This document shows positions 1 to 9,607 of a stretch of DNA of 64,000 nucleotides, piece after piece. Under the pieces are notes generated by a model. The model did not search any database and was not told the origin of the DNA. It saw only the letters and a program-made list of their open reading frames with translations. Origin of the DNA: Legionellaceae bacterium (GTDB taxonomy: Bacteria; Pseudomonadota; Gammaproteobacteria; Legionellales; Legionellaceae); contig JAGOTG010000009.1 in NCBI GenBank assembly GCA_018061965.1, positions 40,609-104,608 of the forward strand, in the 5' to 3' direction. Numbering within the stretch: position 1 is the first letter of the stretch; each line of letters opens with the position of its first letter. Position numbers and translations under genes: made by a program.

Positions 1-2
1 AA

Positions 3-371
3 AATGATTATTTCAGCGGGGATAAATGGGTTGAACATACGAATTTGGCTAGTATAAAACGGTATATGATGCTGTCTATTTACCCATGTATCACCATGTT
101 GTTATTTACTTTTTTCGGGTCATTTTTGGGGTTGTTAGCGATATTTGGCAAAGCTCTTTCTTACATTTTTTTCAAATTTAGAATTGGCTTTAAACAAACT
201 TACCGATTAATGCTCGTATCCTCTGGCTGTGGGATTAGTCTGTTTATTATTAGTTTAAGTTTTGGACGATTGCCCGGGCTGGGTTTTTATTTAATGGTGC
301 TAATAATCCTATATTTTTTCTATGCTATCTTGAGTTTGAAGCGCGAAAGTAGGAGTATGGTTTTAGCTTGA
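3..371 (+). CDS. Integral membrane protein, 3' part only
   Basis: The reading frame is open from the first complete codon of the window to a TGA, so the gene begins upstream. The TTG at 45 is only an internal codon that could serve as a start. The 122 visible residues contain about three hydrophobic segments (roughly residues 22-48, 65-85 and 91-110) and end in a short basic tail. The layout recalls the C-terminal part of Yip1/DUF1189-type multi-pass membrane proteins, but I see no diagnostic motif, so this is a weak suggestion. Function unknown. Confidence 0.6.
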   Translation, partial: NDYFSGDKWVEHTNLASIKRYMMLSIYPCITMLLFTFFGSFLGLLAIFGKALSYIFFKFRIGFKQTYRLMLVSSGCGISLFIISLSFGRLPGLGFYLMVLIILYFFYAILSLKRESRSMVLA

Positions 372-1068
372 GGATTTCACAATTTCTTAGAAGAAACTAA
401 TTTCCTTAGCATTGCTAGCAATCGTAGCAAATAGATTTTTTTGAGTTGTGCTAAACGATACGTGCGTTCCTACTTCCCCTAAATTATGCGCGTCACTTTC
501 GGCAGTAATTAATTTCGCATTATGCATTTATTATGAATAAAAAGCCCAGTAATTGAGAAGTAGTGAGATAATATGGAATCTATAATTGTTGAAAATATTC
601 TACTAATGGTGACATTTTTACTCCTTTATAAATAAAGGGTATTTGAGATCACATAATCAGTTTAATTTAAAGTTAATCGTGATCTTGCCAGGGAAAGCGC
701 ATGTGTGTTAAATAAATGCTCGATTAGAATTTAATTTGAAATCAATGACTAATTTACTACGTCCCGCGGCTCGTCCGCGGGATCTAGGAATTTAGCAAGA
801 TCTCTGGATCCCGCGCATAAAGCTCGTGACGTCGGCTACTTGAGTCATTTATAGACACACATGATCTTGCCCTTACTGGCATGCGATAAAGTTCAGTCAA
901 ATGGCCATATAGTGGTACTGCGCGCTATGGAAAGCTGAAATCTGAGCTCGTAGTCCCCTGATTTTAGCCATGGATGTCTAAAATCTTTCGCGAGGAGGCG
1001 AATCTATCTAGCGCACCATTCACGATGACAGAAATCATAGCTTCCCTTAAATTGGACGGTTTATCTGT
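372..1068. other. Intergenic region of about 700 bp without a gene
   Basis: No convincing coding frame on either strand. The open frame at 974-1231 on the + strand is the antisense shadow of minE. The stretch contains one palindromic repeat (761-836, listed separately) and otherwise AT-rich unique sequence. It lies between a + strand gene and the 3' end of the minus-strand minDE operon. Confidence 0.7.
761..836. repeat. Palindromic intergenic repeat, family 1 (CCGCGG core)
   Basis: A perfect 8-bp stem (762-769 with 775-782, TCCCGCGG/CCGCGGGA, 5-nt loop) is followed by a second GATCCCGCG block and a GTGACGTC tail. Related copies occur at 2249-2333, 14913-14950 and 24731-24746, all in intergenic DNA. 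GTCCGCGG or GTCCCGCGG is the shared core. Confidence 0.7.
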
Positions 1069-1368
1069 TCAATCTGTCAGTTCTTTTTCATGTTCTGTTT
1101 GCTTATCTGACATTGAGAAATTCAATTCTAAAATGGCACTATCGCCCAAACGTTCCAAATTGACGCTGACTTTTTCGCGGTCTATGGGGATGTATTTGGC
1201 TATGACATTTAAGATTTCTTCTTGCATTTGAGGCAAATCGGTCAGTTTAGGCAAGCAATCAGGGGTATTGCGTTCAGAGCGTTCATGCGAAATTATGATT
1301 TGCAAACGTTCTTTGGCAACTGATGCGGTTGAGGGCTTTTTTTTGCGTAGGTACTTGAAAATACTCAT
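1069..1368 (-). CDS. minE: Cell division topological specificity factor MinE
   Basis: MinE drives the pole-to-pole oscillation of MinD by stimulating its ATPase, so that the septum forms at mid-cell. The 99 residues align end to end with MinE: an N-terminal membrane-targeting and MinD-binding segment containing AKERLQIIISHERS (residues 18-31), then the C-terminal topological specificity domain (EEILNVIAKYIPIDREKVSV). It starts on an ATG that overlaps the minD stop by 4 nt (ATGA), so the two are translationally coupled. An oddity is about six extra residues at the hinge, where LPKLT is followed by the near-copy LPQM; E. coli MinE has only one such block. Confidence 0.95.
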   Translation of the reverse strand: MSIFKYLRKKKPSTASVAKERLQIIISHERSERNTPDCLPKLTDLPQMQEEILNVIAKYIPIDREKVSVNLERLGDSAILELNFSMSDKQTEHEKELTD

Positions 1369-2195
1369 GCTTTTGCGTCCTCCCTATGTTTTCCAAATAA
1401 TCGTTGAAAAATATTTTTGCGCTCGACCTGGATAAACCGCATGGGGCGATCTTCTCCCAGAAAACGGGCAATGGCATCTTGATAAGCAACGCCTGCGTCA
1501 CTTTCTTCATCCAAAATCACCGGTGTACCCGTGTTAGAAGCTTTGAGGACTGCTTTGGATTCAGGAATGATGCCAATTAAGGGAATGGCCAAAATGTCTT
1601 GTACGTCTTGCACCGACAGCATATCCCCGCGTTCTACGCGTTCAGGATTGTAACGGGTTAAGAGCAGATGTTCTTTAATGGGATCTTTGCCTTCTAAAGC
1701 TCGTTTGGTTTTGCTAGCTAAAATTCCGAGGATCCGATCTGAATCCCGCACTGAGGAGACTTCAGGATTGGTTACGATCACGGCGTGATCTGCAAAATGC
1801 ATCGCTAATAAAGCACCAGACTCAATGCCGGCCGGGGAATCGCAAATAATGTATTCAAAGTCTTTAGAAAGTTCTTCCAATATTTTTCCAACACCTTCGA
1901 TTGTTAAAGCATCTTTGTCACGTGTTTGAGATGCCGGTAAAATATATAGTTTCGGAATACGTTTGTCTTTGATCAGGGTCTGGCGGAGCGTAGCTTCTCC
2001 GTTGATAACATTGATGAAATCATATACAACTCGACGTTCGCATCCCATAATGAGGTCAAGGTTGCGTAGACCGATATCAAAATCAATAACAACTGTTTTA
2101 TGACCTCGCATGGCTAAGCCAGTCGACAATGCCGCTGAAGAGGTCGTTTTGCCAACACCTCCCTTGCCTGAGGTAATTACGATGATCTTAGCCAA
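1365..2195 (-). CDS. minD: Septum site-determining ATPase MinD
   Basis: Membrane-associated ParA/MRP-type ATPase that recruits MinC and MinE. Visible motifs: deviant Walker A GKGGVGKTT at residues 10-18, DFDIGLRNLD, CDSPAGIE, and a C-terminal amphipathic basic segment (RKNIFQRLFGKHRED) for membrane binding. The open frame extends to 2246, but I place the start at the TTG at 2195 because it has an AGGAG 5 nt upstream (2201-2205) and gives the conserved N-terminus MAKIIVITSGKGG; the product is 276 aa, the family length. No minC lies upstream: the next gene is the divergent guaB, which is unusual for a minCDE locus. Confidence 0.95.
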   Translation of the reverse strand: MAKIIVITSGKGGVGKTTSSAALSTGLAMRGHKTVVIDFDIGLRNLDLIMGCERRVVYDFINVINGEATLRQTLIKDKRIPKLYILPASQTRDKDALTIEGVGKILEELSKDFEYIICDSPAGIESGALLAMHFADHAVIVTNPEVSSVRDSDRILGILASKTKRALEGKDPIKEHLLLTRYNPERVERGDMLSVQDVQDILAIPLIGIIPESKAVLKASNTGTPVILDEESDAGVAYQDAIARFLGEDRPMRFIQVERKNIFQRLFGKHREDAKA

Positions 2196-2248
2196 GCGAA
2201 CTCCTATAATTCTTAAAGTAAAAATATAACTGCTCTCTCCCAGCACTC

Positions 2249-2333
2249 CGTCCCGCGGCTTGTCTGCGGTATCTATATCGGATTTAAGCTAGATCGCCGA
2301 ATCCGCCGGCCAAGTTACTGGACGTCAAGATCC
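2249..2333. repeat. Palindromic intergenic repeat, family 1, second copy
   Basis: Begins GTCCCGCGGCTTGTC like the copy at 761-836 and ends in a GGACGTC block. It sits in the divergent minD/guaB intergenic space, where minC would be expected in a standard minCDE operon. Confidence 0.6.
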
Positions 2334-2462
2334 TAGAGATGGGAAGAGCAGTTTCGTAAAATTGTTTATTTAGTCTACACGTTATTTGACTGGTAATTCA
2401 ATAGATATTTTTTAAGTTTTGAGATAAAATACGCCATCTTAATTTGATCAATAGGTTCATAC

Positions 2463-3947
2463 ATGTCATTGTCAATTTTGCAACAAGCACTGACTTTTGA
2501 TGATGTTTTATTGATGCCAGCGCATTCCACCGTACTGCCACGCGAAGTGTCGCTGCAGACTTCTTTAACTCGGGATATTCGCTTAAATATGCCATTACTC
2601 TCTGCCGCAATGGATACGGTGACGGAAGCACGTTTGGCTATTGCTATGGCCCAAGAAGGCGGGATTGGGATTATTCACAAAAATATGACGATATCGGCGC
2701 AAGCTGAAGCGGTGAGACGCGTTAAAAAGTTTGAAAGTGGTATGGTAAAAGATCCCATATCGGTTAGCCCCGAGATCACCGTTGCCCAATTGTTGGAAAT
2801 TATGGCTAAACACAGTATTTCAGGCGTTCCAGTGGTCGAAGGGGAGTGTCTTATTGGGATTGTGACCAGCCGTGATATTCGTTTCGAATCGAATTTAGAT
2901 CAACCTGTGTCGGCGGTGATGACGCCTAAAGAACGTCTTGTGACAGTTCGTGAAGGCGAAAGTCGAGAGGAGACTCGCCGTTTGTTACATAAACACCGTC
3001 TGGAAAAACTATTGGTGGTCAACGACGACTTTTATCTGCGTGGTTTGATAACTGTTAAAGATATTCAAAAAGCTCAAGAAAATCCTTATGCATGTAAAGA
3101 TCAATCGGGACAATTACGTGTCGGCGCTGCAGTAGGGGTGGGAGAAGGGACGGATGAACGCATTGCTGCCTTGGTGGAAGCGTGTGTGGATGTTCTGGTC
3201 GTGGACACAGCCCATGGTCATTCACAAGGCGTTTTAGATCGGGTTAAATGGATCAAACAGCATTATCCGCATATCCAAGTGATTGGTGGCAATATTGCGA
3301 CAGGCCAAGCCGCTATAGATTTAATCAAGGCAGGTGTGGATGCTGTCAAGGTGGGGATTGGACCTGGCTCAATTTGTACTACGCGGGTCGTGACCGGAGT
3401 CGGTGTTCCACAAATTTCTGCCATTGCCAATGTTGCAGCTGCTGTGAAAGGCGCTGTGCCCATTATTGCTGATGGTGGGATTCGTTTTTCAGGAGATGTG
3501 TGTAAGGCTTTGGCTGCAGGGGCGGATACCGTGATGTTAGGCTCGATATTTGCTGGAACTGAAGAATCTCCAGGTGAAATAGAGTTATTTCAAGGACGCA
3601 CCTACAAAGGATATCGCGGTATGGGTTCGATTGGGGCAATGTCTCAGGCTCAAGGTTCTAGCGACCGTTATTTCCAAGACTCAAAGCTCAGTGCAGAAAA
3701 ATTAGTGCCCGAAGGTGTGGAAGGTCGGGTTCCGTATAAAGGCCCAATTCATCCTATAATTTACCAAATATTAGGGGGATTACGGTCGTGCATGGGATAT
3801 CTAGGCGCCAGTACCGTAGAAAATTTACATCAACGAGCACAATTTGTTCAAGTTACCCATGCCGGGATTCGAGAGTCACATGTTCACGATGTACATGTCA
3901 CCAAACAAGCGCCTAATTATCAAGTCAACGAGGATGGAGGGTTTTAG
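2463..3947 (+). CDS. guaB: Inosine-5'-monophosphate dehydrogenase
   Basis: Oxidises IMP to XMP with NAD+, the committed step of GMP synthesis. The 494-aa product has the standard layout: N-terminal barrel strands ([18 protein letters not shown]), two CBS domains (about residues 93-205) and the rest of the TIM barrel. The catalytic loop GPGSICTTR places the nucleophile at Cys305, the same number as in E. coli; [16 protein letters not shown] and the flap [11 protein letters not shown] are present. Length and start are as in the family. It is followed 25 nt later by guaA, so the two almost certainly form one operon that continues into biotin genes. Confidence 0.97.
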   Translation: MSLSILQQALTFDDVLLMPAHSTVLPREVSLQTSLTRDIRLNMPLLSAAMDTVTEARLAIAMAQEGGIGIIHKNMTISAQAEAVRRVKKFESGMVKDPISVSPEITVAQLLEIMAKHSISGVPVVEGECLIGIVTSRDIRFESNLDQPVSAVMTPKERLVTVREGESREETRRLLHKHRLEKLLVVNDDFYLRGLITVKDIQKAQENPYACKDQSGQLRVGAAVGVGEGTDERIAALVEACVDVLVVDTAHGHSQGVLDRVKWIKQHYPHIQVIGGNIATGQAAIDLIKAGVDAVKVGIGPGSICTTRVVTGVGVPQISAIANVAAAVKGAVPIIADGGIRFSGDVCKALAAGADTVMLGSIFAGTEESPGEIELFQGRTYKGYRGMGSIGAMSQAQGSSDRYFQDSKLSAEKLVPEGVEGRVPYKGPIHPIIYQILGGLRSCMGYLGASTVENLHQRAQFVQVTHAGIRESHVHDVHVTKQAPNYQVNEDGGF

Positions 3948-3972
3948 GAACGTACGTTCCTTACGATGAATT

Positions 3973-5538
3973 ATGGTTAAAGAAAATCCCATCTTAATTT
4001 TAGATTTTGGCTCACAATACACGCAACTGATTGCCCGTAGGCTTCGTGAAATGGGTGTATATTGTGAAATCCATCCTTATCATGTGAGTGATAAAGTATT
4101 TCAGCAATTGATGCCGTGCGGGATTATTCTCTCTGGCGGTCCTGCGAGTGTGACGCTAAATAGCAATACATGCGCTCCAGATTGGGTATTTGACTCTGGG
4201 GTACCAATTCTAGGTATATGCTATGGTATGCAAACCATGGCGGCTCAATTGGGCGGTGAAGTGCAGTCGGCCACCACGCGTGAATTTGGTTATGCGGAGT
4301 TGTCTTTGCTTCAGACGTCTGGTTTGTTTGCCGATGTCGAAGTCCTGAAACCCAATGAGCCATCCCTGGATGTTTGGATGAGTCATGGTGACAAAGTGAC
4401 TCAGGCTCCTCCCAATTTTACGGTGATAGCGACCACTACCAATACCCCCATTGCTGCGATGGCCGACGAACAAAAACATTGGTATGGGCTGCAATTTCAT
4501 CCTGAAGTGACGCACACACCACAAGGCAATGCTATTTTACAGCGATTTGCCGTCACAATTTGCGGTGCGCAAACGCATTGGACAGCTGAGTATATTATTG
4601 ATGAAATGATTAATACTGTCCGAGAGCAAGTCGGGCAAGACAAGGTCTTATTAGGATTATCAGGTGGCGTAGATTCTTCCGTGGTTGCAGCGTTATTGCA
4701 TCGCGCTATTGGCGAACAGCTTATTTGTGTGTTTGTGGATACGGGATTGTTGCGCCACAATGAAATGCAGCAAGTCAAAACCATGTTTGCCGATCATATG
4801 GGCATCCATATTGTTTGGGTGGATGCGGCTCAAGAGTTTTACGCGGCATTGGCTCATCAAGATTGCCCAGAAACAAAGCGTAAGATTATCGGTAAATTGT
4901 TCATTGATATTTTTGAGCGGGAAGCCAAAAAACTCTCTTCTGTAGCTTGGCTTGCACAAGGGACGATTTATTCGGACGTGATTGAGTCTGCTTTGTCACA
5001 GCAAGCAGGTATTTCCGAAGTGATCAAATCGCATCATAATGTAGGTGGTTTACCTGAAACCATGCATTTAAAACTTGTTGAGCCACTCCGATTTTTATTT
5101 AAAGATGAAGTGCGTAAATTAGGATTAAAATTAGGATTACCGGCTGCTATGATTCAACGTCATCCTTTTCCCGGACCTGGCTTAGGTGTTAGGATATTGG
5201 GCGAAGTCAAGCAAGAATACGCAGACATTCTGAGGCAAGCGGATGCGATTTTTATTGATGAATTACGTGCAGCCCATTTATATGAGCGCGTGAGTCAAGC
5301 TTTTGCGGTATTTCTCCCAGTCAAAAGCGTGGGAGTTATGGGTGATGGTCGACAGTATGGCTATGTGATTGCTTTACGTGCAGTTGAAACGATTGATTTT
5401 ATGACCGCACATTGGTCAGAATTACCCTGGGATTTTTTAGGGCGAGTATCGAATCGCATTATCAACGAAGTCCATGGTGTGTCGCGCGTCACGTATGATA
5501 TTTCAGGGAAACCACCAGCCACCATCGAATGGGAATGA
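3973..5538 (+). CDS. guaA: GMP synthase (glutamine-hydrolysing)
   Basis: Converts XMP to GMP using glutamine and ATP. The N-terminal class I glutamine amidotransferase domain (residues 1 to about 200) shows the nucleophile elbow GICYGMQ and the His-Glu pair in LQFHPEVTH. The ATP pyrophosphatase domain carries the PP-loop LSGGVDSSV (about residues 229-237). The C-terminal dimerisation domain ends in the conserved KPPATIEWE. Its TGA overlaps the bioF start by 4 nt, which puts biotin synthesis genes under the same transcript as purine synthesis. Confidence 0.97.
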   Translation: MVKENPILILDFGSQYTQLIARRLREMGVYCEIHPYHVSDKVFQQLMPCGIILSGGPASVTLNSNTCAPDWVFDSGVPILGICYGMQTMAAQLGGEVQSATTREFGYAELSLLQTSGLFADVEVLKPNEPSLDVWMSHGDKVTQAPPNFTVIATTTNTPIAAMADEQKHWYGLQFHPEVTHTPQGNAILQRFAVTICGAQTHWTAEYIIDEMINTVREQVGQDKVLLGLSGGVDSSVVAALLHRAIGEQLICVFVDTGLLRHNEMQQVKTMFADHMGIHIVWVDAAQEFYAALAHQDCPETKRKIIGKLFIDIFEREAKKLSSVAWLAQGTIYSDVIESALSQQAGISEVIKSHHNVGGLPETMHLKLVEPLRFLFKDEVRKLGLKLGLPAAMIQRHPFPGPGLGVRILGEVKQEYADILRQADAIFIDELRAAHLYERVSQAFAVFLPVKSVGVMGDGRQYGYVIALRAVETIDFMTAHWSELPWDFLGRVSNRIINEVHGVSRVTYDISGKPPATIEWE

Positions 5539-6662
5539 GCCAGTCTATCTCTGAAAAATTGGTACAGTATCTCGCTGATCGCAAAGATCAGGGGTTGTAT
5601 CGGTCGCGCATTGTGTCGGATCCCACCGAAAAATATTTGGACTTTTCTTGCAATGATTACCTGTCTTTAGCCAACGATTCCCGGGTACGGGCAGCTTATT
5701 GTGAGGGATTTGCGCGTTATCCTGTAGGCAGTGGGGGTTCCATGGTGCTATGCGGCTACCATGCACCTCATCGCTCACTAGAGCAGGCATTTTCTCAAGC
5801 ACTGGAAGTAGATGACTGTTTGTTATTTTCTTCGGGTTATGTGGCGAATTTAGCTGTTACAAGTCTTTTGGTTCAATTTGGACTGCATGTGGTAATGGAT
5901 AAATCTGTACATGCTTCTATCTATGATGGCTTGGGATTGGCTCAGGCAAGTTACACACGCTTTTTACATAATGATCTGGTTGATTTAGAGCGAAAGCTAA
6001 TCACAGCGCCGGTACCTACTGCCGTTTTGACTGAATCCACATTCAGCATGAGTGGTTTGCATGCCCCGTTGTCTGATATGGCTACTTTGCTGAAACATGA
6101 CACTGCGCATTTGATTGTGGATGAAGCACATGGGTTTGGCGTGGTAGGCCCACAAGGGCTCGGTGGCGTCATGGCTGCAGGCTTGACGCAAGACGAGGTC
6201 CCGTTGCGCATTATTCCCTTTGGCAAGGCGTTGGCTGGTTCCGGATCGATTGTTGCTGGGAAAGCTGAGTGGATTGATGCCTTATTGCAAGCAACCCGAC
6301 AACCGGTTTATTCTACAGCCATTAGTCCGGCATTTGCTTATGGTTTAACGGAGGTCCTTTCTATACTACGGGAATCTGATGAAAGACGTGTTCATTTACA
6401 AACTTTGATCGCTTATTTTCGTCAATTAACACGGACAACCGCTTTACGCTGGCGAGACTCTATTTCCCCGATTCAACAATTACAATTGGGATGTCCTTTT
6501 TTGGCGCAGGCTTATGCAGAAAAATTAGAGCGGAACCAAATTCAATGCTTTCCCATTCGACAACCCACGGTGAGCAAGCAAGAAACTGGCTTGCGGATTA
6601 TTTTGAATTACCACCACACGACGGCTGATATCGATCGTTTATTCCAGGTTTTGCAAGCATGA
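5535..6662 (+). CDS. bioF: 8-amino-7-oxononanoate synthase
   Basis: PLP enzyme that condenses pimeloyl-ACP with alanine, first step of the late biotin pathway. Seen: [12 protein letters not shown] near the N-terminus, [22 protein letters not shown] (PLP-ring aspartate region) and [10 protein letters not shown] with the Schiff-base lysine. I chose the ATG at 5535, which overlaps the guaA stop as ATGA and gives 375 aa; an ATG two codons earlier (5529) is the alternative. The downstream end again overlaps bioH by 4 nt. About the usual length for BioF. Confidence 0.93.
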   Translation: MSQSISEKLVQYLADRKDQGLYRSRIVSDPTEKYLDFSCNDYLSLANDSRVRAAYCEGFARYPVGSGGSMVLCGYHAPHRSLEQAFSQALEVDDCLLFSSGYVANLAVTSLLVQFGLHVVMDKSVHASIYDGLGLAQASYTRFLHNDLVDLERKLITAPVPTAVLTESTFSMSGLHAPLSDMATLLKHDTAHLIVDEAHGFGVVGPQGLGGVMAAGLTQDEVPLRIIPFGKALAGSGSIVAGKAEWIDALLQATRQPVYSTAISPAFAYGLTEVLSILRESDERRVHLQTLIAYFRQLTRTTALRWRDSISPIQQLQLGCPFLAQAYAEKLERNQIQCFPIRQPTVSKQETGLRIILNYHHTTADIDRLFQVLQA

Positions 6663-7384
6663 GTCAAATTGCTATTCAAGTATACGGTCAAGGTACGCCA
6701 ATGGTGTTACTCCATGGCTGGGGCTTTGATAGTCAAATTTGGCATAGCGTTTTGCCGGATTTATTGACGTTGCCTTATCAAATTTATTTAGTCGACTTGC
6801 CGGGGTTTGGGGGCAGCCCAAAGATGGAATGGGGTGATTTTAAACAACAATTATTGTCCGAGCTTCCTGCGCAATTTATTATGGGTGGATGGTCTTTGGG
6901 CGGCTTGTTTGCTACTCGATTGGCTAGTGAAGACCCTCAGCGCGTCCTGAAATTACTCCAAATCAATTCGTCCCCTTATTTTATCCAAACAGAGGATTGG
7001 GCTGGGATTGCGCCTGAGATTTTAGACGATTTTTATCATCAGTTTGTGACTGCTCCGCATCTCACGCGCCAAAAATTTGTACAAACCCAATTGCCTTCTG
7101 GTGAAAGTTGGGAAATACCGGAACAACCGGCTATCAATATATCAGGCTTAGAAGACGGCCTATCCGTTTTGAAGCATTGGGATTTGCGGGATAACTTGGG
7201 GCGATTGACGATGCCAGTTGCCTATTTGTTTGGTCGTTTGGATCGGATTGTGTCTCACAGAGTATTAGATTATTTGCAAGAGCGTTATCCGCAGTTTAGT
7301 TATACTTTATTGGCGCGTTCAGGTCATATGCCTTTTTTATCGCATCGCGCAGCATTTATAGAATGGATCCAGGAGGTTGCATGA
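6659..7384 (+). CDS. bioH: Pimeloyl-[acyl-carrier protein] methyl ester esterase
   Basis: Alpha/beta hydrolase that removes the methyl ester from pimeloyl-ACP and so ends BioC-dependent pimelate synthesis. The 241 residues show the oxyanion HGWGF block (residues 19-23), the nucleophile elbow GGWSLGG with Ser, the acid in GRLDRIV and the catalytic His in SGHMPF. Overlaps bioF (ATGA) and bioD, indicating tight coupling. Because BioH acts on the product of BioC, a bioC gene should exist elsewhere; it is not in this cluster. Confidence 0.93.
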   Translation: MSQIAIQVYGQGTPMVLLHGWGFDSQIWHSVLPDLLTLPYQIYLVDLPGFGGSPKMEWGDFKQQLLSELPAQFIMGGWSLGGLFATRLASEDPQRVLKLLQINSSPYFIQTEDWAGIAPEILDDFYHQFVTAPHLTRQKFVQTQLPSGESWEIPEQPAINISGLEDGLSVLKHWDLRDNLGRLTMPVAYLFGRLDRIVSHRVLDYLQERYPQFSYTLLARSGHMPFLSHRAAFIEWIQEVA

Positions 7385-8031
7385 TAAAAACCTATTTTGT
7401 GCTAGGCACTGATACCGATTGCGGTAAAACGTATACAACCGTTGCATTGCTTGATTATTTGCGTCAAAAGCAAATAAATGCCAGAGCATTAAAACCTGTT
7501 GCTAGTGGATGCCGTGAAGAAGAGGGTGTTTGGGTCAATGACGATATCCAGCGTTTACAGCAAGCCAATGGCGGCCATTCAGCGCCCATTAATCAGTGGA
7601 TGCTGCAGACGCCCATAGCGCCGCATTTGGCTGCTCAAGCAGCTGGGGTGTCTATTTCTGCAAGCAAGATCAAAGCATTTTACGAGTCTTATCCGAAAGA
7701 AAGTTTGGAGTATTTACTGATTGAAGGTGCTGGTGGGCTGTTTGTGCCTTTAAATGACCAAGAAACTTGGATTGATTTCTTAGTGCAAAGTCATATCTCT
7801 GTGATTTTAGTGGTAGGCATGCGTCTGGGGTGTATTAATCATGCATTACTCACGGCCTATGCTTTGATGAAGCAGCATATTCCCTGTCATGGGTGGATTG
7901 CTAATTTCATCGATCCGCATATGCTAGCGCAAGCTGATAATTTGAAAACACTCGAACAATGGCTGCATTATCCTCTTATCGGCACCATTCCGTATCAAGG
8001 CACCTTTGCGCCCATCATCGAATTTGCTTAA
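7381..8031 (+). CDS. bioD: Dethiobiotin synthetase
   Basis: ATP-dependent ring closure of 7,8-diaminopelargonic acid to dethiobiotin. P-loop GTDTDCGKT at residues 8-16; KPVASGC and EGAGGLFVPL are the usual substrate and Walker B blocks. The open frame begins at 7363, but the ATG at 7381 has an AGGAGG a few bases upstream and overlaps the bioH stop (ATGA), so the product is 216 aa. It closes the guaA-bioF-bioH-bioD run; bioA, bioB and bioC are absent from the window. Confidence 0.94.
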   Translation: MIKTYFVLGTDTDCGKTYTTVALLDYLRQKQINARALKPVASGCREEEGVWVNDDIQRLQQANGGHSAPINQWMLQTPIAPHLAAQAAGVSISASKIKAFYESYPKESLEYLLIEGAGGLFVPLNDQETWIDFLVQSHISVILVVGMRLGCINHALLTAYALMKQHIPCHGWIANFIDPHMLAQADNLKTLEQWLHYPLIGTIPYQGTFAPIIEFA

Positions 8032-8081
8032 AACGAGATCATATACTATATTTATAGTACACAATTGTTTAAGGAACCATC

Positions 8082-8264
8082 ATGAGAGGGCTCGCATTTT
8101 GTGTAATACTGGTTATATCCGGTCTATTATTGAGCGGTTGCTGTTCCAGTGGTGGCAGTTATATGGGTTCTACAACGGGGAAAGATACTTACCAATGCAG
8201 TAGCTGTAGTGTGTGTAGCACTTGTGGCTATAGCAAGAACTATAGAGATAGTGCTTGGTATTAG
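8082..8264 (+). CDS. Small cysteine-rich lipoprotein
   Basis: A 60-aa protein with a type II signal peptide: basic MRG, hydrophobic core and lipobox LLSGC (lipidated Cys at residue 20). The mature part is very rich in Ser, Gly and Cys, with a CSSCSVCSTCGY run of four cysteines spaced by two residues. An AAGGAA ribosome-binding site lies 7-12 nt before the ATG. Likely anchored in a membrane; the Cys cluster could bind metal or form disulphides, which is inference. I do not recognise the family. Confidence 0.7.
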   Translation: MRGLAFCVILVISGLLLSGCCSSGGSYMGSTTGKDTYQCSSCSVCSTCGYSKNYRDSAWY

Positions 8265-8475
8265 TAGTAGTGCTTGTCGACTAAGTCTGGGTCAAGTGGA
8301 GCGACCCGCCTCCGCGCTCAAGATAACGAACCAGATGAGTTATCATTTTTCTGAACATAAGTTAGTTGTTTTAGAGAAAAGCCACATTACTGTTATCTAT
8401 TGGTGACATGCATGGTTTTTCCTTTTCTTATTGAATCTTCAAAAATCGGTCATATATGCATGTCACTTGTTTTAT

Positions 8476-8703
8476 TCACTCACTGAGGTTTGACGTTTCT
8501 GGTTGCTTGGGTAATGGCTTACCTTCTGGACCAGTATCACCGCAGAAACCAGGTCTGTTCCTGCCATCCTGCCCGGTACAATCCGTGCCATCAGATTGTG
8601 GTTGATCAGCAGCAATCACTACATTAGTAGCAAAACTTAGTAAGGCTACAACCACGCAACAATTGAACCACTTTTTTAGACTTGTCAACCCCTGAATTTG
8701 CAT
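8476..8703 (-). CDS. Small secreted protein with Gly-rich tail
   Basis: The open frame reaches 8808, but the ATG at 8703 has a GGAGAA site 6 nt upstream and produces a good Sec signal peptide (MQIQGLTSLKKW followed by a hydrophobic stretch to residue about 33, ATNVVIAA). The 75-aa precursor leaves a mature part of about 42 residues with two cysteines and short collagen-like Gly-x-x triplets. No family recognised; isolated between bioD/lipoprotein and the stress-protein gene. Confidence 0.6.
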   Translation of the reverse strand: MQIQGLTSLKKWFNCCVVVALLSFATNVVIAADQPQSDGTDCTGQDGRNRPGFCGDTGPEGKPLPKQPETSNLSE

Positions 8704-8879
8704 AATTATTCTCCAGAATTCCTTCCCAGTATTGGTATGTGCCCTTTGGCCGGCCTTCAGTGATAGCGCTACTCCAAATCTACTCCTATTCTGAGGCGTC
8801 TCGTTCACAAATTTTAGCCTAGCATGATATGGCTATAAATTCAAACCGTTCACTGATACCCATCCACTTGGGACGTTGT

Positions 8880-8942
8880 GGCTCTTCTGCGCATCTGTAG
8901 AAATTAATCATGCGTATATTTCTACAGATGCGCAGAAGAGCC
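8880..8942. repeat. Perfect 25-bp inverted repeat (long hairpin)
   Basis: Arms 8880-8904 and 8918-8942 are exact reverse complements over 25 bp with a 13-nt loop. It begins 4 nt beyond the stop of the minus-strand universal stress gene and is not followed by a T-run on either strand. It may stop or protect transcripts, or be a miniature mobile element; the sequence does not decide. Confidence 0.8.
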
Positions 8943-8946
8943 GGGT

Positions 8947-9369
8947 TTATTCTCTTAACGTAAGCACATCACACAGAGCCTCATCTACAACACCTCGGGC
9001 AGTATTCCCTAAAAACGCACTTTTACTATCAGAATGATGGCCTATGATGATCATTTGGCAGGCTAGATCCGTTGCTTTTTGCAAAATATGTACTTTGGCT
9101 GAGCCCAATTCAACCAGTAACTGGTTTTTTGGAATAGCCAAGGTTTCGCCTAAAACGCCCATGACCGATTTGGCATCCAGCACAAGGGGTTCAGGACGTT
9201 CTATTTCAACAAAACCAAGGCCTTGGGCCAATACCATGGAAGGGGGTGTTTCAATCACGTGTAACAAATATAGTTTGGCATTGAGCTGTTTGGCAATATC
9301 GACAGCTCGCTCGCACATTTTGAAATGATTTTCGGACAAATCTGTTGCGTGTAATATTGTGATACGCAT
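8947..9369 (-). CDS. Universal stress protein (UspA family)
   Basis: A 140-aa single Usp domain: starts with ITILHATDLSENH (first strand and nucleotide-binding Asp), has the central LYLLHVIE strand, and ends with a loop of the G-2x-G-9x-G type (IIGHHSDSKSAFLGNTARG) before the last strand DVLTL. Usp proteins are cytoplasmic and are induced on growth arrest or stress; no partner is encoded next to it. Followed by a perfect long hairpin at 8880-8942. Confidence 0.88.
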   Translation of the reverse strand: MRITILHATDLSENHFKMCERAVDIAKQLNAKLYLLHVIETPPSMVLAQGLGFVEIERPEPLVLDAKSVMGVLGETLAIPKNQLLVELGSAKVHILQKATDLACQMIIIGHHSDSKSAFLGNTARGVVDEALCDVLTLRE

Positions 9370-9537
9370 CCCTGGCTCCTCATCAATGGCAACTATTACT
9401 AACAGTCTAGTGGAGTTTTTCTAAAACAGCTACCTTCTGTCAATTATCTTAAATTTAGAGCAGTAGCGCTCCTGAGCACAGTGAGGGTTCTGGATGAAAC
9501 ACTGGGTAGTTGAACAAGGGGAAAAGGGTTGCAATGA

Positions 9538-9566
9538 TTGACATGGCTGTTTTTTTTGTGTAAAAT
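9538..9566 (+). promoter_or_regulatory. Sigma-70 promoter
   Basis: TTGACA at 9538-9543, a 17-bp spacer and TAAAAT at 9561-9566: a full -35 box and a 5/6 -10 box at ideal spacing. Transcription should begin near 9573, which makes the in-frame GTG at 9578 nearly leaderless and supports the ATG at 9608 as the start of the downstream gene. Confidence 0.8.
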
Positions 9567-9607
9567 GCGAGGACTATGTGTTTATTATTAAAACAATCGG
9601 AAATCGG

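Noticed and set aside
974..1231. 85-codon open frame on the + strand
   Set aside because: Lies mostly antisense to minE, lacks a ribosome-binding site and has no plausible protein features.
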